DNA from: Phytoseiulus persimilis
Taxonomy: Eukaryota; Arthropoda; Arachnida; Mesostigmata; Phytoseiidae
Length of the DNA stretch: 64,000 nucleotides
Assembly: GCA_037576195.1 (NCBI GenBank)
Contig: CM075102.1
Span: 11,036,001 to 11,100,000 of the forward strand
Direction of reading: 5' to 3'
Shown one piece after another: positions 25,520 to 36,949 of the stretch. Made by a program: the position numbers and the translations under genes. The stretch's first letter is position 1. Every line of letters starts with the position of its first letter. A model generated the notes under the pieces. The model saw only the letters and a list, made by a program, of their open reading frames with translations. It made no database searches and was not told the DNA's origin.

Positions 25520-28500
25520 CCAGCAAGTAAATCTCGGATGGTAATTTTCCTCGCTTGAGGACCTCGAAGTGAACCCCATCCGCGATGGACATCTCGACAG
25601 ACGGGTTTGTTTGATTCGTTGGTGACGGCTCCGAGTTATAAGCGGAACGTCGCGGCCTCCACTTTTCATGGATATACATGCACCGTATTCGACATCCTGG
25701 CTTCTTCTAGCTCACGGGCGGGAACATGCCATATTCTGAGCAAGCCGCCGTGGTTTGAACTTTCTAGTTATCTCGAGACAGATCGCTATCGTTTCGCAAC
25801 GATATCGGTACCGATCGGGGGTCGGGGGCTGGCCGTTAGGAGGCTCACCTGATTTTGCGTACTACGGAAGACAGGGATGATACGGGAGACACCGTGTAGT
25901 TTGCCGGAGAGGCTTGTTGAATAATACGAGGTGTTTTCCTAACTTTCTGTGATACAGGAAAGCAGTTACACTCGCGGCGGGTTGGCTGAGGGTCGGCGAG
26001 AGAGAAGGGTCTTAGAGACACTAGTCCAGAAGTGAGCACTACGTTCGGAGATCGAAATGTTCCGACTCGGTTTGTCCGTCATTCGTAGATCACAATGGGA
26101 CACCAGGTGAACTGATACTCGCTTGGTTACGTGTACGCAAGTACGGGCACACTCTGGTAATACAGGGCTACAGCCTGTATGGTTTCTGTGTCTCGTGTTT
26201 GAAGGTTTGCGCCGGTCCGCAGTACTGACAAGCCGTCCGGCAAGAGCACACGCCTTGACGGAGTGTCCGATGAAGATACCTGACCGTCCTCGAGCAAGAA
26301 CGACAGTTCAAATCGGAGTCAAACTCTTTCCTCAGAAGAAAAATCGAGAAGCTTGAAAGTCAGATTGCCCATGGCGCATGACTGGTCGGTAGTGTGCAGC
26401 AAGCCCAAATATGTCCAGCCCAACACAGGGACGAGTCTCCAAGAACGGCTGCAGAACATATGTAGCGTCCGCTTCGAGATCCGTTCCTGAGCTTCTTATA
26501 CCCATGAGAGCGCTCTTGATCAAATGAACCAAGCTGAACTTGAGCCTACACCCGCAACGTTTATGCAGGATATATATATAGTAAGGATGGTCAACGTAGA
26601 AGGGATTTTCCGTGCCATTCCTCATTTTGCTCATTACTTCTTTTTTCGCCACTTTCTCTTCACAGCACAAAACACTGGGAAAACTCGATTCTCAGGCGAA
26701 CGAAAAAGTGGTCGGACTGACTCAGAAACTTCATGGTCGGGAATCCAAGGATTTTTAGCCATCGGAAGTTTTTCCAAATTCGGCTTCTCTAAGGAGATAC
26801 GGGAAAATGCATCGGGGACGAAGTTTTGTCCCGAGAAGGAGGCGGAAGGAAATGGGTATTCCCGACTTACGTTGATCACCCAGTCTGTGTCCAGAGTCAG
26901 GGTCGGAAAAATTCATGGCGCTCGGGGCTCCAGCTTTTTGAGACCATGATGCGATCTTTCAGAGGACTGGGCTTCCACAAGACCCTCCTCCACCTGCGAT
27001 AGTCACCATCGCAGATGAACTGACGATGTCACAGCCACAGATTTCTCCACATCCGAGTCACGTTAATTTAGGCGTCACGGACGTCTGGGTCACCAATGGA
27101 GCGTGCACCAGTACAGAACTCATTTCGTCAAGTTGGCACCGCCAAAGATTCATCAGGTCCTCCGTCTCGGATGAAGAATAAGCGTGAATTCTTGCGCCAG
27201 CGCCAAGCTCCCGCACTTGATCACAACTGGCACGCGAGAAGCTTCTATTCGTTTCGCTTACATCTGGACCTGTTCGAAACTCGACACCGTGAAGAAGCGT
27301 CATCCTCGCCGAATCGTGTGTACTCGGACCATTGATCGAGAACTCTGGAAAGACTGGAGGGACTCTCTCGAAGAGACTCAACACTGGAACAGTTCCCTCG
27401 ACCTAATTCTCTCATGAGAATCGAATCTTCAGCATGGGTCTATACGGGGAAGGCAAATCGGAAATCTCATGAGTGGCCCCGAGCTATCTGATGGGGGTCT
27501 TTGAGCAGCTGGGGTATCAAAGCAGCTTTCTTCATCGAAAACGTGAGCTCTGCGAGAGATCATCAGTCCTACCTTAAGGTGGACCCGCGAGCCTTAAGTT
27601 TTCGTCGGTTTTCCGTTCGATTCTCGCGGAACTTCGTGGCGTGTAGCATCGATTGATCCCTTGAGCACTCGACGGACAGATGGGAAGACGATGCACCCGA
27701 TGCACTTCGTTCGGCCACCAGTCGGGTATCCCCTGTGAGTGCTACCGAGCTGCAAAAACTATTTTTCGAGCGTAACCTCCGAGCGTAAAATTCGTGGCTG
27801 ATAACTTCACAGCATCCACTCGAAGGCCGTTCCCTGCTTGACGGGACTGAGCCAAAGCGCAGACCTCATGTTGAATTTTCAATCTGCTTTGAAATATTCC
27901 GCGTAAAAATTCACCGGACGGACGTTTCCTAATCGTCCATAGATCTTCATTCATCTCGGGTGCTCCGATGTTTTTCGCGAATTCGGTGCAGCGTGACCAT
28001 GAGAAATAATTGCGAGTGAGCTCAGTACAATCGGTCCCGACCGAACCTTGTTGATGATCCACGCTGACCTAGATTCGTCACACCTCCAAATTACCGTGAG
28101 GTAGCAGGCCGCATCATTCGGAGGTCCCGGGCTTGGGTACGAGCCCGATTCCGAATTCATACGGCAGCGGAGTGCTAGCCTGCGCCAAGTTTTTTGCGGA
28201 GGACAGAAACAGCGATCCCTTGAGTGTAGTCTCAGCCCGGGGCTGTATGAAAGGACACTGAAGGGATGGTGCCTTTTCGAGAAAGACTGAAAGGTTTCAG
28301 TTTTCTCGAGGTCGGCTGAGGGGTGAGAGCCACAGAATGCCATTCTTTGATGATGAGCTATCTCCTCAAAGAATCTAGGAGGATATCGGGTCCGTCCACT
28401 GCTGTTCCGAACCAGCGGGCTCCCCCCGATAGTGTTGAAAGTAATAGAGGAGCTCACATGAATCATGCCCTCCTCCCTGACTTATGGAACATAGCACAAC

Positions 28501-30140
28501 AATCGCAGCATTGCTCGGGTACACGATCGATGATATCGTTTCAAAGTGATGGGGGAGACCTCAACGGGCGGTGCCGTGATTTCCGCGAGGCTCATTTGAA
28601 TTCTCGACCTCAATCTCTACGTGTCGGAAATATTTGTTGGGGTCGGCGGATCGTCATGCAGAATAGCGGCGAAACGCGCGTAGTCTCCGCCTCATGAGCC
28701 GTTCCGTAAGCGCTCGACAGAATTTCGGTCGAGCGATCGCAGATAAGATCGCAGAGACAACGCGTCCCTAACAGGGAAACGTCCTCCACCGCAGACTGAA
28801 TGATCCGAATCCGTATGTCCAACGAAATCAGTTGGACACGCGGAAAACCGGAAGAGCTTTTTTCAAAATCCAGCGTCGTGAGATCTCAGCCTTCCGCGGT
28901 GATGCTGGATTGAAGTCAGAGTGATTGCAGGAGCGAGTCACACGTCGAGCAGATAAGCATGTGGCTCTGGCATACGGTCGAGTCGAGCCCCGGAAGGCGA
29001 GGTGGGGTACCGCTGCTTATGGCGGGAAGAAAACTCCTGAGACATTCCCAAGCGAAAGAGTCCGCGAACCATTGTGGTCGGGGTAGGGGTCACGGAAATC
29101 TTTCATGGAGTAAAACCTCCCGAAGCCCTCTTCTGTTCGTTGCCGTTTCGGAGCCCAGTTGCGACCAAATGTATCAAGGTCATACTTGCGGCGGAGGCAG
29201 AATTTCTAACAATAGGGTTCGAGAGTCGCATAAACTTACTGCGCACCTCTATCCTCGGTCGGGGCGGTCCTTGCAACGCAGGTGAGAACATCGGGTTCCA
29301 TCAACTCTCTCAATTTCAATCCACCTTTAATTCATCTCGTTGGATGAGCTCTCTCGTAGCTTTTGGATCTCTCCGAGTGACGCGGAGCCACTTACAACGA
29401 AGCGCCCCAGTGTCCTTGCATACAATGCATTTCTGATTTGGGAGCAATGAAGTAACCGATTGCGCTTGTTTTGCATTTCCGAGCATCTCTACGGTTTCAC
29501 CGCGCTCGGAGGGTTTTTCGAGGCGAACATGTCCTTTGCTCCTGAGACCCAGTACCAAACATCGATCGGTTCGTGGTGGATCGACACCAAGGCCCCACTA
29601 GCAGTATTCAGTTAATGACGTATCTGAGGCATGCTCCGCAAGAGGATTCTTGGGGGAATTCGAGTCCTTGGTCATTCAGCCATCGAGGTGCGCGTCGGAA
29701 CGTGCTAGATGGCTTTTGAGTAGCGTTCGCCACTGAGCACCAGGACTACGAAAAGATGGAACTCCAACGTATCCAAACGCTTCGATGAACGCTTGTATGG
29801 TGAACATCTGTATACGATGAAGCGAGCGCGGGTGTTTGCCGACTAAATGTGCCAAGCATCAGCGCCGACGCAGAGACTCAGCCGTGAATACTGGAGCTCT
29901 TCCAGATGTTTCCCCTGCAGTGCGAGGCGAGCGAGGCTCCAGTCCCTCACCGAATGGAGTCCCAGGCAGAGTAGTCAATGGTTCTGGAATTCTCCAAGGG
30001 CACCCTCTCGGTGGGGAGATTTCAGCTTCCTTCACCCGGGTGCGATACCGGGTACGAGCCTTCCTACTGTTCTCGGCTCCAAAAATACTTTTTCAACCTC
30101 CCGAATTGAGCTTTAAAGCACGACTCTTCCAGTCATGTCG
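25520..30140. other. No recognised gene
   Basis: Long stretch of overlapping short frames. A minus-strand pair at 28062-27742 and 28466-27951 is comparatively long (106 and 171 codons), but the two use different frames and I recognise no domain. A minus-strand frame near 29437-29316 contains CIVCKDTGALRCKW, which faintly recalls a retroelement zinc knuckle; not enough to call. No splice chain was found. Confidence 0.4.
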
Positions 30141-30162
30141 GCTCTAGATCAAGACCCAGTCG

Positions 30163-30245
30163 GCTCGTTGGCCGTGTGGCATAAACCAACGCCTTGGGTG
30201 CCACGCTAAGCTAGCAATCGCGGGTTCGATCCCCGGCCGGGACAA
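30163..30245 (+). repeat. tRNA-like pol III element (tRNA pseudogene or SINE head)
   Basis: The segment contains an A-box-like 'tggccgtgtggcat' and a perfect B-box 'gggttcgatcc' about 50 bases later, followed by 'ccggccgggaca'. The B-box stem (cggg/cccg) pairs, but I cannot build a full acceptor stem or a normal anticodon arm. No T-run terminator follows directly. This fits a tRNA-derived SINE head or decayed tRNA better than a working tRNA gene. Confidence 0.5.
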
Positions 30246-30249
30246 CAAA

Positions 30250-33200
30250 TTTCTTGAGTGGTGAAAAGAGGATTCAATTTATATCAGAATTGAATCTGAA
30301 CCATCTTGAGACCCAAGCCCACCGCCCGCAATGGGATTTGCGAGGCGATAGGGAGTGTTTCTGAAGCAATACCGAAAGGTGATTCCGGGACACTTCTGAG
30401 GGCTGGCTGAGAGGTTCAGCCGGAAAACAAAAAGATCAAGACCCTGTCGACTGGAGCGGAGGGAATTTTCGGAGTCCGAGATTCCTCTCCAGGAAGTGAA
30501 TGCAGTGATCGAAATAGACGTCCAAGCTTAACGACGATAATCTTCCTTGTGAGTCACCTGAAGCCAAATACCGAGGGAGCTTCCTCAGTGGCCCGCCAGA
30601 CGCAAGTCTGTCCTTTCGATGTAACAGTGGGTTATCGACCCATTAGAAGTGATTCGAAATGACCGATGGCCTCTCGGGGATTCATCGCAGCACCGACCGG
30701 AATCGACTCAAAAACTTCCAGGGCTCCAGTAGATGCTGCCACGTGATGAACTCATCCTGTCAGTACTCACTATCAGCTCGTATCATGCGAGCGATAGAAA
30801 TTCGAGCGAGTAGAACCGAGACTCGCACGTAGGTTATGGGGGAAAACCTGGACGATAATGGATGGGTTTCTTTTGTTTGTTACAGGTGCATGCCCCGGAC
30901 TTACTTCTTCGAAAGCCATCCTTTGATTGTGGGTCCATGTTGGTTGAGCTCACTGGCAACATGATCTTCGTCTTCACTAGTTACGTTCACGACGCGGAAC
31001 GATATTTTGCGAGGCATTTCCTTTTCCTTCTCCAAGATGTCTAATCGATCTTAGGACTTGATAGGTAACACATCAAATGACGATACACATGGGAAACTAG
31101 ACGGTTTCTGATGATGGGAGAACTTGACCCGCTGTATCTGATGAAATTCGGTAAAGCACGAACCAGCGGCAACTACGTTTGAAGCTGTTCGGAGGACCTC
31201 CCTGACAATTCACCTACCCATGACCTACTAGTCACCAGGCGGCGCTCTTGCCTGCACCATGGTCCGGCACCACGACCCCTTCCGGGTCTCAGCGGGCGCA
31301 GTGAGGGGCGACTGTGTACGTGCGACCCACATAACCTCCGTTCGAGGACAGCGCTATGTCCAGGAACTTGGGCTTATCCTATCGAATTGAATAATAGACA
31401 TTCGAGGAGGGTTGGATGGGGCCAGTACCGCAGGGGACCTGGCCTGGTTCGCAAAACACAATGAGTCGTCCCGTCTAACTACGTTTGTTAGTGTTTCTTC
31501 GCCTGACCGCGCCATCGAAGCTCAATAATTCATTCAGCCCAGCCGCAGAACTTTCATCCACGACTTCCGTACAGGAACGATGGCTTCAACGCTCCCCTAC
31601 GGGAGGGAGCCGGCTCAAACGGAGGCGCGAGGCGAAATCGAAGAGGGTGATCGTGTGACGATGTTCCCTGCTTCCAGCCTCCTATGCTCAAGAGCCGAGT
31701 TCTCGGCCCCGAGTTCGATTGTGAATAGAATCTCGACAGTTATCATTTCTCAATATCGCAAGTTTCCGCGTCGATTCACCTTGCACTTTCCTGCAATAGC
31801 AAGAGAACAGAGCTCCGACTCGAGAAGGTGGCGACGCTTCCAATCTTCAACCTCTTGCACCCCTACCGGCTTTTTGCGTTTCTCGGCAGGGTTCATCGCG
31901 TCCTTATCGAAATCATTCTCCCAGGCAGACGACAGAGTTGGAACGAGCTTGCCGTTTCGTGCGCGTTTGTGATTCCTCGGTTTCATGTAGGCAGGAACCT
32001 CTTTGAATGAACCTCTCAGGATAGTTGATGATTCAAGCTGTTTTTGGGGAGTCCACCGTTCGTCATCAGGTTCAGACGTTCCACGGTATTCGGTTCATCT
32101 TATGCGAGCAGAGTAGTCGCTTGAGAATCCATGGCTCTCGACTTCTCCGGCTCAGGTCTCTGACGGCCGGCGATAATGAATTAGGTTTGATGCGACGCTG
32201 TAGGCAGCATCATCGAGAGAGCGAATTTCGTGGTCTCCCCCCCCCCCCACCCCCGGTTGAGTGGACTCAATCTTCGACGATCCTTGCTTTCTCTCAGGAT
32301 CGCTTGTAATCTCCGAACGTTCGATGTTTCGACAGTCCTATGACCTCACGTCGAAGGAGGAAAGGCGAACTTGAGAGGTACGAACGAAAAACAGTCTCGG
32401 TCCCACGGCTCCCGTATCCCGGAAATAACGCGCCGGACACCGAAAGTCACTCTGATAAGTGTGATCCTATGAAACTATGCAATTCCTGCGAGTCCACCAT
32501 AAGGCTCTGCGAACCACATGGCACTACGAAATTCTTTCGATAGATTTCGGCGAATCTCAGCAGCGTCATCTTGTTTCGGGAATCCCGCATCGCAGAACGT
32601 TGGTTCTAATCACCAGCCCTTCAGGTAGCTCCAGTCCAACTCTTCAAATGATGAGAATGGATCAATGCTGGAAGTTCCCACGCTGTTGGTTGACGTAACT
32701 CACTTTTGAAGATTGACACAGTTTCGTTCGCTCTGTGACACGAATTAACGAACGAAACTCGCGAAACAACCCCTATCCTTAATGACGTCTCTTTCGTCTT
32801 ATTGGAGAGAGTGAGGAATATCGAATTCGACTCTGCCTTGCGCTGTCATTCCGTGACGACTGCAGAATCTTTCTTATTCGTCAACGGGAGACTTCTGCAA
32901 AGTTGACTCGTCGATGACTCGTTATCGGACTTTGCTTTCAACACGAACAGCCGATAGCGTGTCTGCGCTCCGGAAGCGCGATTTCCGACGAGGTTACACG
33001 ATGCGCGCCATACGAGCGCGATACGGGGACTTGACGCGAGAAAACTTGACTTCCCTGACTGTCGTACGTGGTTCGCTTACAGACGATTACCCATCTCGGC
33101 CATGCCAGCCGCCGGGATAAGATCACAATTATGGGAAGCTGGACGAGCTCGGTATGCTCATAGCTTTCACTTATCGCAAACCACTCGAATTTCGCAGGAC

Positions 33201-35520
33201 GTCGAAACAGCTGACTCGGTGTCGACCCCGAATGGGCGACCAGCAACGGCCGCGAATACTTTCCTCCGTCAGCAGACATTCCGGCGTTCCAGCACTCGGT
33301 GCCGCCGTCTTCCATCTAACTCTCAACAGAAGAATATCTGAAACCAGTGGAAGACGACGAGAATACCGCTGGAACATGTTCGACATTTGCTATCAAGCGG
33401 AGTGTTGCAGTGTTGCCTGCATTTCAGAATCACCTCCCTTCCCCAAATGGTTCGTGCTTAGTAGACGGAAAGTCCTTGTGGTGAAAAAAGCTATTCGACG
33501 AGGTCGTCGAGGAGAACTCGAATCATGTTGGAAGGAAGCCATGCGGTTCCCCTGGGACAACGCGATGCAAATGCGACCAAGTGACCACGCTAACTCGAAC
33601 TCTCCGGACTGAAACAGAGTAGCTTGATAGACTACTAGCCGTGATTTTGGCCGAGTCAATTTCCCTGGATAAATACCCTCCAAGATCAAGAACCCTTTTT
33701 TGGATCCGAGGCATATTTACGCACACTCGCCGAACGTGACTCGTCGAAGTACCGCGGGTGAAAGAATTGAGAACGGGTTTAACGGCTCCTAACCGCGTGG
33801 TCGGCGTAATTTCCACACTGGGTCAGAGCAGAAGCTGGGTCAAACAGGGGCGAAGCGAGTCGTGATTTGGCGAGTTCGGGCGGGGATGACACCGGTGAGT
33901 CGGTAAAGGTTGGAGCAATCGAGGCAAGTCGAGAATCATTCATTCCTATTCCACAAAGCCAGGGAGCGATTCTTAAAAGGAACAATACAGCCTCATTCGT
34001 CGTCGCAATTACTCCCATTGTGTCCCCCCCCCCTCTCCCCCGAATGCTTCCGCACAGTCTGTCGCAGTGCTCCTGACCGAGAATCGGCCACCCCTCCTCG
34101 GCATAGCTTGGTTTCACACTGATTTCATGATCCTTGTGGTTATTCATCGGACCCGACAGACTTGCAGGGACAGGAGCTCAGGCCGCAAAGCCGACATAGT
34201 GAGTGCACATCGGTCAAACAAGTTCAGTGCCGTAAAGTAGCTCGGGTCTGCCCCGTCGATTGCAGTGGGCCCCTCATCTCTATGGAGCATGAATTCATTC
34301 ACGTTATATTGCGATGGTCAGCGATGCCGAAGTGACCTAATAGAATGAACGATCGCCCATAACGACTCGTTATGGAAGCTCTTGGAACAATTGCAGCAGT
34401 TCGGAATCACGATTGATATGCACGCTCTTCAATTCAAAAGAAATCCAGCCCGACCGGGCTCGCTCACACGGGTCGGATGGTGAGTCGCTACCGCATTTCT
34501 CCCGCTTCCCCGAGCGCTCCGCCTGGAAATCGCCCAACACAACGGGCTCTTAACAGTTTCCATTACTAATGTACGGCTGGAAGGGGTCACGATCCAGTGA
34601 AAATTGATCTCAACCCGTACATAATTCATTCGAGACGAGGAAAGCCTGACACATCCGACAGGCTCATTTGTCAAGGTAGGTGATTCGAATGTTCCGATTC
34701 GGTATTTCAAAGCGGAAGACTCCGGCGTCAATGCCATATGCGTGTCTTCTGACGGATGATTGTCTTGAAAGCCATCGCCGATACTCGTTTTCCGAACCGA
34801 ACTGTTGTACGGACGAAGAGCTCCCGATGTCGTGTCACATTCTCGAACCTTACCTCCCGCATCGCGAAAGGATTCAGCGGCTGAATATACACTAATCATC
34901 TCTCTCGAAATCTCGGGGGAAACTCATGAGCTGATATGCATTCTGTCGATAAAAGAGGATTCTAGTGGCTCTCAGAACGTGTACGTTCGAGATCACGGTT
35001 CGGTCGGTTGTTCGGCCTCGAAAACCCAATTCCGCAGAGACCCGTCCTACAATCGGTTCCGGTCCCAGCAAGCTAACGTTTCGATCCCAGGTCTCGTGCA
35101 TAGCTCGTTCACCTGATGCAGACATTAGGAGAAACTGAGGCTGTTCGTTTCCGTGATTCTGCTCTCTGATCGTGGACCTTGGGGTCCATTCGAACTCGAG
35201 TCACCGCGAGTTCGTGCGTTTGTCGCGCGGAGCTTCGAGAGGCGAGCTTTCGCTCAGTACGATCCTAGCTCCGTATGCTGCATGTTTCCAGGGTCTTCCT
35301 AGACCCGAACGTTCCGAGAAGCCCGGCCTCCAGAGAAATTGAGATGGACCGAGAAAATCCTCAGATTGAGTGGAATTCAAATATAGGAGAGCCTCCGGGA
35401 GAGGTCCACGCACCGTCGTTTTGTCATTCGCCCACATCATCTGGGAGGAAGAAGCAACGTTTGTGGGAATCCGCGTCGTCTAACCGTCAAGAGGCTGGCC
35501 CCAGGCCAGTTTGGGCTGAC
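30250..35520. other. No recognised gene
   Basis: No family recognised. A minus-strand frame at 31986-31750 is lysine/arginine-rich (VQEVEDWKRRHLLESEL) and could be an exon, but has no confirmed neighbours. Runs of C occur at 32237-32248 and 34024-34033. Confidence 0.4.
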
Positions 35521-35540
35521 AGGAAGGTTAGGGTCCGACA

Positions 35541-36530
35541 AGCCGAAAATTCCAACCCGAAACGCATGAAGCCGAAAAATCGAGCCCGAGAAGCATGAAG
35601 CCGGAAACCTCCTCTCCCAACGGCGGAGCGTTCGGGACTGGTTTGGCGGGATGGGATTTCTGTATCGTTTCGTCGATCTGTACCTTTGTGAGACACGTCG
35701 GAACGACCGGGAGACGTTCTCGGATGAGATGATGACAACGGCTCAGTATGACTCCAGAGCACGGCGAAACGATGAAACAACCTTTTTCCCGATTCGCTCT
35801 CTGATATAGAACCTTTCGCACGAGCGCTTTTCATCAGCGTGCTCATTTACGGGAATGGGTCATTCTTCTAGGCACGCAAAGCGCCTCTGCGCGCTCATCC
35901 TGGGTTTGAGTGTTGTCCTGGGTCAGGGGAGCCTCCATCTCATCATCGTCAAATCATTGACGCCATAGGAACTGATCGTCTGGGTTTGATAGGAACGTAT
36001 AACTCGTCTGCCGGAGTGCGGCCGATCTTTGTAGATGCTCTAGGGACTGATCGCACTACTGCGAGTGGAGCTGACAAACGCGGATTCCGGTTCAGTCGAG
36101 TTCATCTGAGCCTTCAACAGGCAGCAGATGTACTGTGACTGCGGGAGAGGGTTTCCATGCCGGTTTTCCTTTTTCGGTGGGAAAGAACAAGGTGAGCTAG
36201 AGGAGAAGATTCCTCTTCAGTTCTAGCGAGTTGACCTCGGAAACTTCAAGATTCGCGTTCAGCAGATTGCTTCGTGTAGCAGCTACACCTTTGGTCAGTT
36301 CGAACTAGGGACCGTAGATGCGCAACAGCGAGGACGTAAGCGAGGTAGAAGAAGTAGATAGGCTGAGCATAACGAAGGTGCAATTCCTCCCCGCTAAACC
36401 AGTCCCGACCGCTCCGCTGTTGGGAGAGGAGGTTTTCGGCTTCACGCTCTTCAACTTCATGCCTATCGGCTTCATGCTTTTCGGGCTCGATTTTTCGGCT
36501 TCATGCATTTCTGGCTCGATTTTTCGGCAT
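35541..36530. mobile_element. Foldback-like element B with inverted arms and internal tandem repeats
   Basis: Left arm about 35541-35655 and right arm about 36384-36530 are reverse complements. Cores at 35606-35654 and 36384-36435 agree at about 90 percent by eye (shared string cctcctctcccaac, then gcggagcg and tcgggactggttt). Outside each core are repeats of 'gcatgaagccgaaaaatcga' and 'gcccgaaaa': about two units on the left, three or four on the right. The middle of about 700 bp has no transposase frame. It has the same layout as the element at 6541-7190. Target-site duplications were not identified. Confidence 0.6.
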
Positions 36531-36917
36531 CCAGGGTATACACCGACAGGAAAACTCGAGCCAACGAGGTTCCAGATTGGGGATGAGACGGGAGCTGGGG
36601 TCATTAATCCTCTGCGACCGTTCCTATTGAAAATTACTAGTCACTGATATCTTCGCCCTCTTGCTTCCGTTGCGAGCCCCCTCACAAAAAGCGGGGCTGC
36701 CATTGTTGCCCCTCTCAAAAGCTATTTGTCGGAGCGTCAGAGACTCCTGTAAGGCTTTAAGAGTCTACTACGCTATCTGCTCATGGAACTCCCCTCGTGT
36801 TCGAGGACTCAGTCACGAACTATTCTTCCCACAATGCGCATACATCCCCCAGTCCGGTAATGGCGACGGTGGTCAACGCCGCGCATCGTTCAATGCTTAA
36901 CGCGTTATCGGATGTAT
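36531..36917. other. No recognised gene between element B and OXA1L
   Basis: About 390 bp without a supported feature. One 79-codon plus-strand frame (36661-36900) has no recognisable content. Confidence 0.4.
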
Positions 36918-36923
36918 TTTATT
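36918..36923 (-). terminator. Polyadenylation signal for OXA1L
   Basis: A perfect AATAAA on the minus strand lies 27 bases beyond the OXA1L stop codon, in an A/T-rich patch. That implies a very short 3' untranslated region. Position and orientation fit; no transcript evidence is available. Confidence 0.55.
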
Positions 36924-36949
36924 AAATTAATAGGCACTCTTGAACTAAG

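Noticed and set aside
25540-25580. Candidate CEP104 first exon (MGFTSRSSSEENYH)
   Set aside because: The only nearby donor would create a stop at the junction, and the frame continues into a repeat.
29316-29437. CIVCKD...CKW string resembling a retroelement zinc knuckle
   Set aside because: Spacing is off, the histidine is missing and no flanking gag or pol sequence is present.
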